Source: Dyella sedimenti
GTDB taxonomy: Bacteria > Pseudomonadota > Gammaproteobacteria > Xanthomonadales > Rhodanobacteraceae
Reading direction: 5' to 3'
Assembly: GCF_022760995.1 (NCBI RefSeq)
Contig: NZ_JAKWJO010000004.1
Coordinates: 1-64,000 of the forward strand
Length of the DNA: 64,000 nucleotides
Of the stretch, positions 8,827 to 18,769 are shown in pieces (position 1 is the first letter of the stretch; each line of letters starts with the position of its first letter). The position numbers were made by a program, and so were the translations under genes. The notes under the pieces were generated by a model, which saw nothing but the letters and a program-made list of their open reading frames with translations, searched no databases and was not told the DNA's origin.

Positions 8827-10269
8827 TCACTTCGCATGAGGCGAGACACTGCGCAGCCATTGCTGCGCCGCTGCCATGGTCTCGTCGGAACCGTCGCCGG
8901 AGGCTGACGCCGCGACAGTGACGTCCGGCGGGATGGGGCCATCGTATGGCTTGCTGTTGCGATCCAACTCGACACCGACGGTTAGCGCAATCGCGGCGCC
9001 ATCCGGCAGCTTGAATACCCGGTTGCTGGTCGGCACGCCCGTCGTGGGCATGCCGAAGAAGCGCGTGTTTGGACGGCCATGGAGTGCGATAACCACGGCC
9101 TCCCCCGCGCTTGCCGTATGCGGGCCGGTAAGCACGGCCACGGGCACGTCGCCGAGGTCGAGTGGCCGGACTGGCTGCCATTTTTTCAATTGCGCCATCC
9201 ACGGGTCGGACAAGCCAAGACCATCCTTGAAATAACCCAGCGGGCCATCGCCCAGGAAGGCGCGCAAGGCGGCCAGCATGGGCCACATATTGCCGCCACG
9301 GTCGTTTCGGAGATCGATCACCCAACCGGAAGTGACCTGCCCCGCGATCCGGGCAATGCCCGTCGATGCGCCGTCTTCATAGGCCTTGACGTTATGGGCT
9401 TCCAGGCTGTTGAAGCCGGGCAGCGCGATATAACCGGTGCCTTGCCGCTCCTCGACGGTGGGTAGCGCCACAGGCATCCCCGCCGCATGTGGAGCGGCCG
9501 CCTCTTCGGGGGACAGTAGATGGCTATGATGATCCTGCAGCGATGCCAGAAGCCCGCGAATCAGCGGATAGGCATCCAGAGACCAGTCGCCGCTGTTCAG
9601 CTGGGCATGCAGCCTGGGGATCTCCTGCTCCCAATCCACCGATGACGACCGGAGCGCGTTTTCCTTCACGATCTTGATGGCGGCATCCAACTCGGCAAGC
9701 GCAGGCACGATACGGTTGGCCGGAATGGCTTCGCCGCGCACCAGCACAAGATGATCGGCCACGGCATTGCCATTCCTTTCGAGCAGCGTGCCGAAGGCCA
9801 GGCGCGTTGCCGAGTTCGGCACATCGATTTCGATCTCCCGCTGCTGGGAGGACACCGTCCCCTTGACCAGCGACGTCTCCGAATTGGCAAAGGCAAGCCG
9901 GCCATGGGCGCCATCGGCCCGAAGCCACAACCCAGCCCCGTCAGGGGCATCCACCGTACTGATCGCCGCGGAAAGCCTGACGGTGTAACCGCGATAAGGC
10001 GTGGCGTCGACATTGGCGACGGAAGTGCCGAAAGCCGCCTTGTTGCCAGCCGCCGAGGCAAGCTCGACATGCGCACCGGCACTATCCAACGCACTGCCCT
10101 GGGCCTTGAGGGAATAGCCTGATCCTCCGGCGGATATCATCCAGGGAGTGGTATGGCCGTTTGCCAAGGCCACGCTCGCGAGCGTCACCGCCGCAAAAGC
10201 GGAGGAACACACCCAGCAGAAGAGTTTCGAGCCAATCTTCAGCGTTTGACGTTTGACCAGAGTATCCAA
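8827..10269 (-). CDS. Exported S41 family serine peptidase
   Basis: The product has 480 residues. A signal peptide (hydrophobic FCWVCSSAFAAVTLASVALA) is followed by an N-terminal beta-rich region, then the tail-specific protease (S41) fold. GWVIDLRNDRGGNMWPML supplies the oxyanion-hole glycines and GPHTASAGEAVVIAL carries the nucleophilic Ser. The usual GEKTxGK lysine of CtpA-type enzymes is replaced by GMPTTGVPTSN, as in S41 members without the Ser-Lys dyad. No PDZ domain is obvious. I chose the TTG at 10269 because AAGGGAG lies six bases upstream; ATGs at 10299 and 10377 in the same frame are alternatives. The substrate is unknown. Confidence 0.78.
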   Translation of the reverse strand: MDTLVKRQTLKIGSKLFCWVCSSAFAAVTLASVALANGHTTPWMISAGGSGYSLKAQGSALDSAGAHVELASAAGNKAAFGTSVANVDATPYRGYTVRLSAAISTVDAPDGAGLWLRADGAHGRLAFANSETSLVKGTVSSQQREIEIDVPNSATRLAFGTLLERNGNAVADHLVLVRGEAIPANRIVPALAELDAAIKIVKENALRSSSVDWEQEIPRLHAQLNSGDWSLDAYPLIRGLLASLQDHHSHLLSPEEAAAPHAAGMPVALPTVEERQGTGYIALPGFNSLEAHNVKAYEDGASTGIARIAGQVTSGWVIDLRNDRGGNMWPMLAALRAFLGDGPLGYFKDGLGLSDPWMAQLKKWQPVRPLDLGDVPVAVLTGPHTASAGEAVVIALHGRPNTRFFGMPTTGVPTSNRVFKLPDGAAIALTVGVELDRNSKPYDGPIPPDVTVAASASGDGSDETMAAAQQWLRSVSPHAK

Positions 10270-10670
10270 GCGCGACTCCCTTGCTTCGCATAATTGCATT
10301 CCTATCCGAGACGGATGCCCCCATGCCATGGCGAAACCTCGCACGGACACGTCTTCCGAACCGGTTGCACTCTCCATATCGACATTTCCGTCCTAAGAGC
10401 CTGTTCACGATCTCCGTGGCCCACGGGGAGCCATGGAGGCACTCCCAGCTCCTGATGCATCCATTCGCCATATCCGATGGCATGGGTTGGCCTGGGTTCG
10501 AGGCCCGCCACAAGTCCTGCATGGATACTTCGCGATATTCCAATGGCATGGGCATGGGGGGTCTCAGTCAAGACTGGAACCCAATATGTACGCTCGGGCA
10601 GCGAACAGCTAGAGGTTTCCAGCGAAACTCGGTCCTGCTCCCTGGACCGGACAATCCAGGCGTGACGCCA
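10270..10670. other. Intergenic spacer between S41 peptidase and tRNA-Thr
   Basis: About 400 nt without a gene I can support. Open frames on both strands (to about 145 codons) have no initiation signal or recognisable sequence. The region should include the S41 gene promoter. A segment near 10396-10415 looks like the end of some transposons, but no transposase or partner end is visible. Confidence 0.4.
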
Positions 10671-10703
10671 AAGAAAAAGGCCCAGCCATGGAAGCCGAGC
10701 CTT
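10671..10703 (-). terminator. Rho-independent terminator of tRNA-Thr
   Basis: On the minus strand a 10-bp stem (AAGGCTCGGC with GCTGGGCCTT, including three wobble pairs) closes a 7-nt loop and is followed by TTTTTCTTT. It starts 18 nt downstream of the tRNA CCA end. Confidence 0.75.
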
Positions 10704-10720
10704 TTGCCAACCTTTTGATT

Positions 10721-10796
10721 TGGTGCCGGAAATAGGATTCGAACCTACGACCTACGCATTACGAATGCGCCGCTCTACCAACTGAGCTATTCCGGC
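10721..10796 (-). tRNA. tRNA-Thr (anticodon CGT)
   Basis: A 76-nt cloverleaf with a 7-bp acceptor stem (GCCGGAA/TTCCGGC), a TTCGAATC T-loop and encoded CCA. The anticodon loop TTCGTAA gives anticodon CGT, reading ACG threonine codons. It has its own promoter and terminator. Confidence 0.96.
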
Positions 10797-10808
10797 GATG
10801 AACTGGCA

Positions 10809-10837
10809 ATTTTACGGAGCGCCGGGAGGCCGCGCAA
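10809..10837 (-). promoter_or_regulatory. Sigma-70 promoter of tRNA-Thr
   Basis: On the minus strand, TTGCGC at 10837-10832, a 17-bp spacer and TAAAAT at 10814-10809 precede the tRNA 5' end by 12 nt. The -10 box matches consensus at 5 of 6 positions and the -35 at 3 of 6. It lies between ispH and the tRNA. Confidence 0.6.
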
Positions 10838-10846
10838 GACGTGGCG

Positions 10847-11794
10847 TTACAGGCTGGCCGCCAGGCGCAGTTCCTTGGGCAGGGCGAAGGTGATGGTTTC
10901 GGGGTCGCCGTCGAGTTCGCGGACGCTGCCGGCGCCCCAGGACTGCAGACGGGCGATCACGTCGCGCACCAGCTTTTCCGGGGCGGAGGCGCCGGCGGTG
11001 AGGCCGATGCGGGCGACGCCATCGAGCCAGCTGCGCTCGATATGCTCGGCGCCATCGATCAGGTAGGCGCGCACGCCCTGCCTTTCGGCCAGCTCGCGCA
11101 GGCGGTTGGAGTTGGAGCTGTTGACCGAGCCGACCACCAGCATCAGGTCCACCGCGTCGGCGAGGCGGCGCACCGCGTCCTGGCGGTTCTGCGTGGCGTA
11201 GCAGATGTCGTCCTTGCGCGGGCCTTCGATGTCCGTGAACTTGGCGCGCAAGGCCTCGATGATGGCCTTGGTATCGTCCACCGACAGCGTGGTCTGGGTG
11301 ACGTAGGACAGTTCGTGCGGGAATTTGGGTTCCAGCGCGTTGACCTGCTCGACGGAATCGACCAGCAGGATCTCGCCGCGGTTGGCGGGGTTCCACTGGC
11401 CCATGGTGCCTTCCACCTCCGGATGGCCCTCGTGGCCGATCAGCACCACGCTGCGACCGGCGCGGCCCAGGCGGGCGACTTCCATATGCACCTTGGTGAC
11501 CAGTGGGCAGGTGGCGTCGAATACTTTGAGGCCGCGCTGCTCGGCTTCCTCGCGCACGGCCTTGGAGACGCCGTGGGCGCTGAAGATCACCGTGGCGCCA
11601 TCGGGCACCTCGTGCAGTTCCTCGACGAACACGGCGCCATCGGCGCGCAGCTTGTCCACCACGTAGCGGTTGTGCACGACCTCGTGCCGCACGTAGATTG
11701 GCGCGCCATAGGATTCGATCGCGCGCTCGACGATGGCGATGGCGCGGTCCACGCCGGCACAGAAACCACGGGGATTGGCGAGCAGGATATCCAC
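10847..11794 (-). CDS. ispH: 4-hydroxy-3-methylbut-2-enyl diphosphate reductase
   Basis: IspH is the last enzyme of the methylerythritol phosphate pathway and reduces HMBPP to IPP and DMAPP with a [4Fe-4S] cluster. With the GTG start the protein has 315 residues, the usual length, and begins [16 protein letters not shown]. The three cluster cysteines are C12, C96 (DATCPLV) and C198 (DICYATQ). GGAG lies five bases before the GTG. An in-frame ATG at 11836 would add 14 residues, but it is itself part of a GATAAT that looks like a -10 box. It is the last gene of murJ-ribF-ileS-lspA-ispH. Confidence 0.95.
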   Translation of the reverse strand: MDILLANPRGFCAGVDRAIAIVERAIESYGAPIYVRHEVVHNRYVVDKLRADGAVFVEELHEVPDGATVIFSAHGVSKAVREEAEQRGLKVFDATCPLVTKVHMEVARLGRAGRSVVLIGHEGHPEVEGTMGQWNPANRGEILLVDSVEQVNALEPKFPHELSYVTQTTLSVDDTKAIIEALRAKFTDIEGPRKDDICYATQNRQDAVRRLADAVDLMLVVGSVNSSNSNRLRELAERQGVRAYLIDGAEHIERSWLDGVARIGLTAGASAPEKLVRDVIARLQSWGAGSVRELDGDPETITFALPKELRLAASL

Positions 11795-11872
11795 GGGAAC
11801 TCCGGACCCGGACGGGTCATCAGGGATGGCCGGCATTATCGCACGGCCCGCATGGCCGCACGAACCCGCCGT

Positions 11873-12364
11873 TCAGGCGCGCGGCTTGCCCGCCAAGAGG
11901 CCGAACACCACCAGCATCACCGCCCCGACCGTGATCCCGCAGTCGGCGAGGTTGAATACGGGGTAGTTCCACTCACGGTAGTACACGTGGATGAAATCGG
12001 TGACCTGGGAGGCATGCAGGCGATCGATCAGGTTGCCCAGCGCCCCGCCCACGATCAGGCCCAGCGGCAGCGCCGTCTTCCAGTCGCGGCGCGGCGTGCG
12101 CGCCAGCCACGCCACCAGCACCGCGCTGATCGCCACCGCCAGCAGCACGAAGAACCAGCGCTGCCAGCCCGTGCCGCCGGCAAGGAAGCTGAAGGCCGCG
12201 CCGGTGTTGAAGGCCAGGGTCCAGTTGAGGAGGCCGGGGATGACCGGATGCGGTACGCCAGCCGGCTGCAACGCCGTCAGCGCCCACCACTTGCTGAGCT
12301 GGTCGAGGACGATGACGGCCACGGAGAGCCACAGCCAGGGAAGTGCGTTGGGTTTGGGGTTCAT
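11873..12364 (-). CDS. lspA: Lipoprotein signal peptidase (signal peptidase II)
   Basis: LspA cleaves signal peptides of diacylglyceryl-modified prolipoproteins in the inner membrane. The protein has 163 residues and four membrane segments. Family motifs are DQLSKWW near residue 21, FNTGAAFSF, GALGNLIDR and VFNLADCGITVG, the last two supplying the catalytic aspartates. It lies between ileS and ispH, the common arrangement in gammaproteobacteria. A short inverted repeat at 12387-12406 separates it from ileS. Confidence 0.96.
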   Translation of the reverse strand: MNPKPNALPWLWLSVAVIVLDQLSKWWALTALQPAGVPHPVIPGLLNWTLAFNTGAAFSFLAGGTGWQRWFFVLLAVAISAVLVAWLARTPRRDWKTALPLGLIVGGALGNLIDRLHASQVTDFIHVYYREWNYPVFNLADCGITVGAVMLVVFGLLAGKPRA

Positions 12365-12386
12365 GGGCGAATCAATGTGTTGGCTC

Positions 12387-12406
12387 CCTCTCCCCTCAGG
12401 GAGAGG
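12387..12406. repeat. Inverted repeat in the ileS-lspA gap
   Basis: CCTCTCCC and GGGAGAGG flank a 4-nt loop. There is no T-run, so it is more likely an mRNA hairpin or a dispersed repeat than a terminator, and the operon probably reads through it. Confidence 0.5.
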
Positions 12407-12415
12407 TAAGAAGAG

Positions 12416-15283
12416 CTAGAACCAGCGGCGGTCCTCGCCCGGACCATCGACGTTGCTGATGCAGCGATCGCACAGTTCCGGGTGATCCGCATGCGTGCCC
12501 ACGTCGTCGCGGCGGTGCCAGCAGCGCACGCACTTGGCGGCGTCGCTGACCGTGGCCGAGACCCACACGTCCGCGCCTTCCAGCTCGGTCAGCACCGCAT
12601 CCGCCGGCTGGCCGCCGGCCAGGTCCAGGCGCAGGTCGGAGGTGATGAAGAAGAAGCGCAGCTCCGACGCCGCCGGCTGGTAGCGGGCCACGATGGCGGG
12701 GTCGGCATGGATGGCCAGCTTCGCCTCCAGCGAGGCACCGATCTGCTCGGCCTTGCGCATGCCTTCGAGCACGCGCGAGGCGGTTTCGCGGATAGCCAGC
12801 AGGTCGGACCAGTAGCGGCGCTGCTCCGGCGAGCCCTGGGTGGCGGCCAGGCCGTCGTACCAGGTCTCGAACAGCACGCTCTCGCCGCGCCCGCCCGGCA
12901 GGTGCCGCCAGATTTCCTCGGCGGTGAAGCTCAGCACCGGCGCCAGCCAGCGCACCAGCGCCTCGGCGATGCGGTACATCGCGCTCTGCGCGCTGCGCCG
13001 GCCGTGGCTGTCGGTCGGCATGGTGTAGAGGCGGTCCTTGGTGATGTCCAGGTAAAGCGCGCCCAGCTCGTTGGTGCAGAAGTTCTGCACGCGCTGCACG
13101 ATCTCCGGGAAGTCGTAGCGGTCATAGGCCGCCGCCACCGCCTGCTGCACGTCGTAGGCCTGCTGCACCGCCCACTGGTCGAGCAGCAGGCTCTGTTCCA
13201 CCGGCAGCAGGTGCCTGGCCGGATCGAAGCCGTCGAGGTTGCCGAGCAGGAAGCGCGCGGTGTTGCGGATGCGGCGGTAGGTGTCGGAGACGCGCTTGAG
13301 GATCTCGTCCGACAGCGACATCTCGTTGCGGTAGTCGGTGGAACAGATCCACAGGCGCAGGATGTCCGCGCCCAGGTTCTTCATGATGTCCTGCGGCTCG
13401 ATGCCGTTGCCCAGCGACTTGGACATCTTGCGGCCCTGCGCGTCCACGGTGAAGCCGTGGGTGAGCACGTCCTGGTAGGGCGCGCGCGCGAACATGGCCG
13501 ACGAGGTGAGCAGGGACGACTGGAACCAGCCACGATGCTGGTCCGAGCCTTCCAGGTACATCACCTTGTAGCTGGACGCCTTGCCCTGCTGCAGCTCGGG
13601 ACGCTGGCCAACCACGGCGAAATGGCTGACGCCGGAATCGAACCACACGTCCAGCACGTCCAGGACCTTTTCGTAGTCCTTGGCCTGGTCGCCCAGCAGC
13701 TCGGCCGCATCCAGCGCGTACCAGGCGTCGATGCCGCCCTGCTCCACGCGCCTGGCCACCTGTTCCAGCAGCGCCACGCTGTCCGGATGCGGCTCCTGCG
13801 TCACCTTGTGGATGAACAGCGCGATGGGCACGCCCCAGGTGCGCTGGCGCGAGATGCACCAGTCGGGACGATCGCCCACCATGCCGGCGATGCGTTCCTC
13901 GCCCCATGCGGGCACCCACTTCACCTGCCCGATCGCATCGAGCGCGGTCCGGCGCAGGCCTTCCTTCTCCATGCTGATGAACCACTGCGGCGTGGTGCGG
14001 AAGATCACCGGCGTCTTGTGGCGCCAGCAATGCGGATAGCTGTGCTCGATCCTGGCGAACGCCAGCAGCACGCCGCGACGGCGCAGCAGCTCGACGATCT
14101 CATCATTGGCCTTCCAAAGGTGCTTGCCGGCGATGACGGTGCCATCGAGCGCGGCCGGCGTGTCGACGCGATACGTACCGCGCGCCTCGATGTAATTGAG
14201 CGTCTCGATGCCGTACTTGCGCGAGACGACGAAGTCCTCCACACCATGGTCGGGCGAGGTATGCACGGCGCCGGTGCCGTCCTCGGCGGACACATGGTCA
14301 CCGATCAGCACGGGCACTTCGCGCGCATAGAACGGATGTTTCAGCAGCACGCCTTCCAGCGCCTGGCCGGCGACATGGCCAAGCACCGTCGGCTCGCCCT
14401 CGATGCCGTAGCGCTGCGCGGCCTTTTCGACGAGCGCGCTGGCGATGGCCAACAGCACGCGATGTCCCTCGCGGGACGGGCCTTCGACCAGTGCGTATTC
14501 CAGCTCGCCGCCCAGCGATACCGCCAGGCTTTCCGGCAGCGTCCATGGCGTGGTGGTCCAGATCGGAATGGCGACGATGGCGTCGCCCGCGTCCACGCCG
14601 AACTTTCGCGCGAGCGCCTTGGGGTCCACCGCGTCATAGGCCACGTCCACCGCGGGCGATACCTTGTCGGCGTATTCGATCTCCGCCTCGGCCAGCGCCG
14701 AGCCGCAGTCGAAGCACCAGTACACCGGCTTGGCACCACGCACGACATGGCCGTTGGCCACGATCTTCGCCAGCGCGCGCACCATGTCGGCCTCGTACTT
14801 GAAGTCCATGGTGCGGTATGGGTTTTCCCAATCGCCCAGCACACCCAGGCGCTTGAAGTCGGCGCGCTGCAGGTCGATCTGCTGCTGCGCGTATTCGCGG
14901 CACTTCTGGCGGAAGGCGGCGGCATCGAGCTTGTCGCCCACGCGGCCGAACTTCTTCTCCACCGCCACCTCGATCGGCAGGCCATGGCAATCCCAGCCCG
15001 GCACGTAGGGCGCGCGGTAGCCGGCCAGCAGGCGCGACTTCACCACCACGTCCTTGAGTACCTTGTTCACCGCATGGCCCAGGTGGATGGCGCCGTTGGC
15101 GTACGGCGGGCCGTCGTGCAGCACGAACACCTTGTCGCGGCCGGCGGCGCGCTCCTGGATCTGCGCGTAGCGGCCGGCCTGCTGCCAGTCGGCCAGCCAC
15201 TTCGGCTCGCGCTTGGGCAAGTCGCCGCGCATCGGGAAGTCCGTCTGCGGCAGGTTGATGGTGTTCTTGTAGTCCTGGGTCAT
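12416..15283 (-). CDS. ileS: Isoleucyl-tRNA synthetase
   Basis: The product is a 955-residue class I aminoacyl-tRNA synthetase. The HIGH motif is HLGH at residues 67-70 and the KMSKS motif is at 619-623. The insertion between them is the CP1 editing domain that removes misactivated valine. The C terminus has a zinc-binding CxxC pair ([10 protein letters not shown] and ELCDRC), typical of the bacterial IleRS with a zinc finger rather than the mupirocin-resistant type. It lies between ribF and lspA. Length and all motifs are normal. Confidence 0.98.
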   Translation of the reverse strand: MTQDYKNTINLPQTDFPMRGDLPKREPKWLADWQQAGRYAQIQERAAGRDKVFVLHDGPPYANGAIHLGHAVNKVLKDVVVKSRLLAGYRAPYVPGWDCHGLPIEVAVEKKFGRVGDKLDAAAFRQKCREYAQQQIDLQRADFKRLGVLGDWENPYRTMDFKYEADMVRALAKIVANGHVVRGAKPVYWCFDCGSALAEAEIEYADKVSPAVDVAYDAVDPKALARKFGVDAGDAIVAIPIWTTTPWTLPESLAVSLGGELEYALVEGPSREGHRVLLAIASALVEKAAQRYGIEGEPTVLGHVAGQALEGVLLKHPFYAREVPVLIGDHVSAEDGTGAVHTSPDHGVEDFVVSRKYGIETLNYIEARGTYRVDTPAALDGTVIAGKHLWKANDEIVELLRRRGVLLAFARIEHSYPHCWRHKTPVIFRTTPQWFISMEKEGLRRTALDAIGQVKWVPAWGEERIAGMVGDRPDWCISRQRTWGVPIALFIHKVTQEPHPDSVALLEQVARRVEQGGIDAWYALDAAELLGDQAKDYEKVLDVLDVWFDSGVSHFAVVGQRPELQQGKASSYKVMYLEGSDQHRGWFQSSLLTSSAMFARAPYQDVLTHGFTVDAQGRKMSKSLGNGIEPQDIMKNLGADILRLWICSTDYRNEMSLSDEILKRVSDTYRRIRNTARFLLGNLDGFDPARHLLPVEQSLLLDQWAVQQAYDVQQAVAAAYDRYDFPEIVQRVQNFCTNELGALYLDITKDRLYTMPTDSHGRRSAQSAMYRIAEALVRWLAPVLSFTAEEIWRHLPGGRGESVLFETWYDGLAATQGSPEQRRYWSDLLAIRETASRVLEGMRKAEQIGASLEAKLAIHADPAIVARYQPAASELRFFFITSDLRLDLAGGQPADAVLTELEGADVWVSATVSDAAKCVRCWHRRDDVGTHADHPELCDRCISNVDGPGEDRRWF

Positions 15284-15382
15284 TGCCTGGGAATGCTCTG
15301 ATCGGGGTCTGGCGCGGCCCTGCCCGCCTGCGGCGCCGCCGTGGGCCGGGCGGAAACGCCAACGTTACCGGATTTGGCGCCG

Positions 15383-16336
15383 TTACGCCTGGCTCAACCG
15401 GGGATTCATGCCGAGCAGTTCGCGGGCCTGGCGGGCGTCCTTGGCCATCTGCACGGTCAACTCGTCCAGGCTGTTGAATTTCTGCTCGTCGCGCAGCTTG
15501 GCCACGAATTCCACCGCCATGCGCTGGCCGTAGAGGTCGCCCTCGAAGTCGAACAGGTGGACCTCCAGCAGCGGCTCGGGCACCTCGTTCACCGTGGGCC
15601 GCACACCCAGGCTGGCCACGCCGGGCCAGCTGCATTCGCTCTCGCCCAGTCCCACCCGCACCGCGAAGATGCCTTGTACCGGGCTGGCCCGGTCGCGCAG
15701 GTGGATGTTGGCGGTGGGATAGCCCAGCTGGCGCCCCAGTTGCTTGCCGTATTCCACCTTGCCTTCGATCACGAACGGGCGGCCCAGCAGCGGCGCCGCG
15801 CCGGCGAACTCGCCGGCCGCCAGCAGCATGCGCACGCGGGTGGCCGAGACGCGGGCGCCATCCAGCAGCACCGAGGGCATGGTATGCGCCACGAAGCCGA
15901 GGGAGGGGCCCATCGCCTCCAGCAGGGCCACATCGCCGCCGCGCTTGTGGCCGAAGCGGAAATCCGCTCCCACCCACACCTCACGGGCGGCCAGCCGGTC
16001 CACCAGCACGCGGCGGACGAAATCCTCGGCGGACATGGCGGTCAACGCATGGTTGAAGCGCAGCAGCAGCACGTGCGCCATGCCGGCCGCCTCGAAGCCG
16101 CGCAGCTTCTCCCGCACGCTGGACAAACGCGCCACCGGCTCGGGCGAGAAGAAGGCCCGCGGCAGCGGCTCGAAGCTCACCACCACCGGCGTCAGGCCAC
16201 GCGCAGCCGCCTGCTCGCGCACCCGCGCAAGCAAGGCCTGGTGACCGCGATGCAGGCCGTCGAACGCGCCGACGGCGACCACGCTGCCGCCCGGCGCCAG
16301 ACAGGGGCCGGCGACATCCCTGGAAAGTCTCATCAT
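15383..16336 (-). CDS. ribF: Bifunctional riboflavin kinase/FAD synthetase
   Basis: RibF phosphorylates riboflavin to FMN and adenylylates FMN to FAD. The protein has 317 residues. The N-terminal nucleotidyltransferase domain has VAVGAFDGLHRGHQALL (GxFDGxHxGH), and the C-terminal flavokinase domain has GRQLGYPTANIHL and LYGQRMAVEFVAKLRDEQKF. Two ATGs in a row start the frame. There is no ribosome-binding site; instead a perfect TATAAT ends 6 nt before the first ATG, suggesting a leaderless transcript. A repeat-rich 264-nt gap separates it from murJ. Confidence 0.96.
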   Translation of the reverse strand: MMRLSRDVAGPCLAPGGSVVAVGAFDGLHRGHQALLARVREQAAARGLTPVVVSFEPLPRAFFSPEPVARLSSVREKLRGFEAAGMAHVLLLRFNHALTAMSAEDFVRRVLVDRLAAREVWVGADFRFGHKRGGDVALLEAMGPSLGFVAHTMPSVLLDGARVSATRVRMLLAAGEFAGAAPLLGRPFVIEGKVEYGKQLGRQLGYPTANIHLRDRASPVQGIFAVRVGLGESECSWPGVASLGVRPTVNEVPEPLLEVHLFDFEGDLYGQRMAVEFVAKLRDEQKFNSLDELTVQMAKDARQARELLGMNPRLSQA

Positions 16337-16342
16337 GCGGCG

Positions 16343-16348
16343 ATTATA
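16343..16348 (-). promoter_or_regulatory. Candidate -10 box giving leaderless ribF mRNA
   Basis: TATAAT on the minus strand is followed by CGCCGC and then the ribF ATG. Transcription starting 7 nt after the box would begin at the start codon. No convincing -35 element is visible upstream. Confidence 0.5.
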
Positions 16349-16403
16349 GCGGGTCGAGGCCAGCCGCCCGCGCGCCTCACCCCTTACCTCTTATACCCCT
16401 TAC

Positions 16404-16586
16404 CTGTAAGAGCGCACCCCGTGCGCGACCAGCGAATGCCAGGGCTCAGGGAAGCGAGGGATTAGGGGTTAGTAGCGAGGGCGCCAAAGCCGACCACCAG
16501 GGGCAGCTCCCGAGTGGCGACAGACATGCGAGCTTGCGCCCTCGCCTCTCGCTTTCGCCGGTCGCGCACAGGGTGCGTTCCTACAG
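16404..16586. repeat. Inverted pair of REP-like hairpins (copy A)
   Basis: Two 27-nt arms at 16404-16430 and 16560-16586 are inverted and match at 24 of 27 positions. Each contains a GCGCAC/GTGCGC hairpin; the right arm, read on the minus strand, begins GTAG. The 129 nt between them include an AGGGATTAGGGGTTAG-type segment also seen reversed just outside (16380-16404). The same arms occur at 27570-27651. This resembles a bacterial interspersed mosaic element. It fills the murJ-ribF gap. Confidence 0.75.
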
Positions 16587-16600
16587 AAAAGCAAAGAACC

Positions 16601-18208
16601 TCACGCGCCGCGCAGTTCGCGCAGGCGGAAGCCGGCGGCGAACAGGGTTGCCGCATAGGCGCCGCCACCGGCCAGCACCAGCACGGCCAGGCGCCACACG
16701 CGGGCCCACTTGTCGGCGCCGGTCCAGTCCGGCCAGACCGCCATGCCCGCCAGCAGCACGGCCACCATCACCGCGCAGGCCAGCACCAGCCGCAGCAGGT
16801 GGCGGGCCCAACCGGGCTGGCGCTGATACACGCCGGCCCGCTTCAGCCAATGCCACAACAGGCCCAGGTTGAGGTAGCTGGCCAGCGCGCTGGCCATGCC
16901 CAAGGCCATGTGCAGGCCGGGCACCGCGGCGATGCCGTCCAGCCAGGGCAGCCGGCGCTGCTCGGGCGTCGCCCACAGTAGGTACAGCAGGGCCACGAAC
17001 AGCACGTTGAGCACCATGTTCGCCACCAGCGAGGCCACGCCGGCGCGCACCGGCGTCTTGGTGTCCTGGCGTGCGTAGAAGGCCGGCAGCGCCACCTTGA
17101 CCAGGGCGAACGCGGGCAGGCCGAAACTGAGCGCGGTGATCGACAGCGTCGCCATGCGCGTGTCGAACGGAGTGAATTGGCCGTGCTGGAACAACGTGGC
17201 CACCAGCGGTCTGGCCAGCAGCATCAGGGCGAACATCGCCGGCACCGCGATCAGCAACGTGGTGCGCAGGCCCCAGTCGAGCGCCTTGGAGAAGCCGTCG
17301 CGGTCGGTGGTGACGTGGTGGCGCGACAGCGACGGCAGGATCACCGTGCCCAACGCCACGCCGAACAGGCCCAACGGCAGCTCCAGAAAGCGGTCCGCCT
17401 GCGACAGCCAGCTCTGCGAGCCGGTCATCAGGTAGGCGGCGATCACCGTATCCAGCAGCAGGTTGACCTGGGCGATGGAGGAGCCGAACAACGTCGGCAC
17501 CATCAGCGTGAGGATGCGTCGCACGTCCGGATGGCTCCAGCCCCAGCGCGGCAGCGCGAGCAGGTCCAGCCCCTTCAGCGAAGGCAACTGGAACAGCAGT
17601 TGCAGGATGCCCGCCAGCAGGATCGCCCAGCCCATCGCCAGGATCGGCGGATGCAGGTAGCGCGACAGCCACAGCGCGCCGCCGATCATGCACAAGTTGA
17701 GGATCACTGGGGTCAGCGCCGGCAGCGCGAAGCGATGGAAGCTGTTGAGCGCGCCGCCGCACAGCGCGGTCAGCGAGACGAACAGCAGGAAGGGAAAAGT
17801 CAGCCGCAGCAGTTGCGCGGTCAGCTCGAACTTCTCCGGCGTGTCGGCAGCGCCCTGGGAGAACATCGCGGCCACCTGGGGCGCGAAGATCACACCCAAC
17901 GCGGTAATCAACAGCAGCACCCCACCCAGCGTGCCGGAGACGCGGGACATCAGTTGCCTGAGGTCCTCGTGGCTGCGCTTTTCCTTCACCTCCATGAAAA
18001 CCGGCACGAAAGCGGTGGAGAACGAGCCCTCGGCGAATAGCCGGCGCATGAAGTTGGGGATGCGGAAGGCGACCCAGAACGCGTCCGTTGCCGCGTTGGC
18101 GCCGAACACTGTGTTGATCGACATGTCCCGGACCAGCCCGAGGACGCGCGAGATCATGGTCATGCTGCTGAACGACAGCAACCCACGGAACATGCTGGGA
18201 GACTTCAT
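16601..18208 (-). CDS. murJ: Lipid II flippase MurJ
   Basis: MurJ moves lipid II, the peptidoglycan precursor, across the inner membrane. The protein has 535 residues and about 14 membrane helices. Family hallmarks are SRVLGLVRDM near the N terminus, FGANAATDAFWVAFRIPNFM and GSFSTAFVPVF. The frame is open to 18355, but the ATG at 18208 gives the family N terminus (MKSPSMFRGLLSFSS). It is divergent from rpsT, as in many gammaproteobacteria, and heads the ribF-ileS-lspA-ispH row, although the repeat-containing gap after it may separate it from ribF. Confidence 0.96.
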   Translation of the reverse strand: MKSPSMFRGLLSFSSMTMISRVLGLVRDMSINTVFGANAATDAFWVAFRIPNFMRRLFAEGSFSTAFVPVFMEVKEKRSHEDLRQLMSRVSGTLGGVLLLITALGVIFAPQVAAMFSQGAADTPEKFELTAQLLRLTFPFLLFVSLTALCGGALNSFHRFALPALTPVILNLCMIGGALWLSRYLHPPILAMGWAILLAGILQLLFQLPSLKGLDLLALPRWGWSHPDVRRILTLMVPTLFGSSIAQVNLLLDTVIAAYLMTGSQSWLSQADRFLELPLGLFGVALGTVILPSLSRHHVTTDRDGFSKALDWGLRTTLLIAVPAMFALMLLARPLVATLFQHGQFTPFDTRMATLSITALSFGLPAFALVKVALPAFYARQDTKTPVRAGVASLVANMVLNVLFVALLYLLWATPEQRRLPWLDGIAAVPGLHMALGMASALASYLNLGLLWHWLKRAGVYQRQPGWARHLLRLVLACAVMVAVLLAGMAVWPDWTGADKWARVWRLAVLVLAGGGAYAATLFAAGFRLRELRGA

Positions 18209-18402
18209 GCGGTGCGACGGTGCCTTGGCGGATGGGACGGGCGCCGGGAGGAGCCCCCGCCCCGGCCGAAAGGCGCATAGTGTGACAGCGCGCGTGGGCG
18301 AGTTCACGACCCTGTCATGGCATAATGCGGGCCGTACGCGCCCATTCCGGCGCATCCGAAGGCATGGCGCCGGCAGCGGCCGCTTGACAAGCGGCTAAGC
18401 GG

Positions 18403-18431
18403 TTGACGCTGCGGCGCATTCGTCGCATACT
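18403..18431 (+). promoter_or_regulatory. Sigma-70 promoter of rpsT
   Basis: TTGACG at 18403-18408, a 17-bp spacer and CATACT at 18426-18431. The start codon follows 39 nt downstream of the -10 box. Confidence 0.7.
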
Positions 18432-18470
18432 TGCCGTCTTTTTCCAACCCAGCTATTCCGGAGTTCTACC

Positions 18471-18734
18471 TTGGCCAACATCAAGTCCGCGAAGAAGCGC
18501 GCGCGCCAGTCCGAGCAGCGCCGCCTGCGCAACGTCAGCGCCCGCTCCATGGTGCGCACCGCCCTCAAGAAGGTCGTCAAGGCCATCGAGAACAAGGACA
18601 AGGCCGCTGCCGTCGAGGCGTTCGCCGCCGCGCAGCCGGTCATGGACCGCTACGCCGCCCGCGGCCTGATCCACAAGAACAAGGCCGCTCGCCACAAGAG
18701 CCGCCTTAACGCGAAGATCCGCGAGCTGGCGTAA
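18471..18734 (+). CDS. rpsT: 30S ribosomal protein S20
   Basis: S20 is a primary 16S rRNA-binding protein of the small subunit. The 87-residue product is very basic ([18 protein letters not shown]) and Ala/Lys rich throughout. Translation must begin at TTG; GGAG lies seven bases upstream. A UUG start is also found in E. coli rpsT, where it is needed for translational autoregulation by S20, so the same control is plausible here. It is followed by a row of terminator hairpins and is divergent from murJ. Confidence 0.97.
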   Translation: MANIKSAKKRARQSEQRRLRNVSARSMVRTALKKVVKAIENKDKAAAVEAFAAAQPVMDRYAARGLIHKNKAARHKSRLNAKIRELA

Positions 18735-18769
18735 GCCGGCCCCGCGTCTCGCATCCGGGTTGGTAGGAG

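Noticed and set aside
10396..10415. A GAGCCTGTTCACGATCTC segment that resembles the end of some insertion sequences
   Set aside because: No matching inverted end, no target duplication and no transposase were found nearby.
10281..10718. Open frames of up to 145 codons on both strands between the S41 peptidase and tRNA-Thr
   Set aside because: They lack ribosome-binding sites, have unusual composition and resemble no family; in GC-rich DNA such open frames are common by chance.
12482..15301. A 939-codon plus-strand frame opposite ileS
   Set aside because: It mirrors the ileS codons, shows His/Arg/Gln-rich antisense composition and has no domain.
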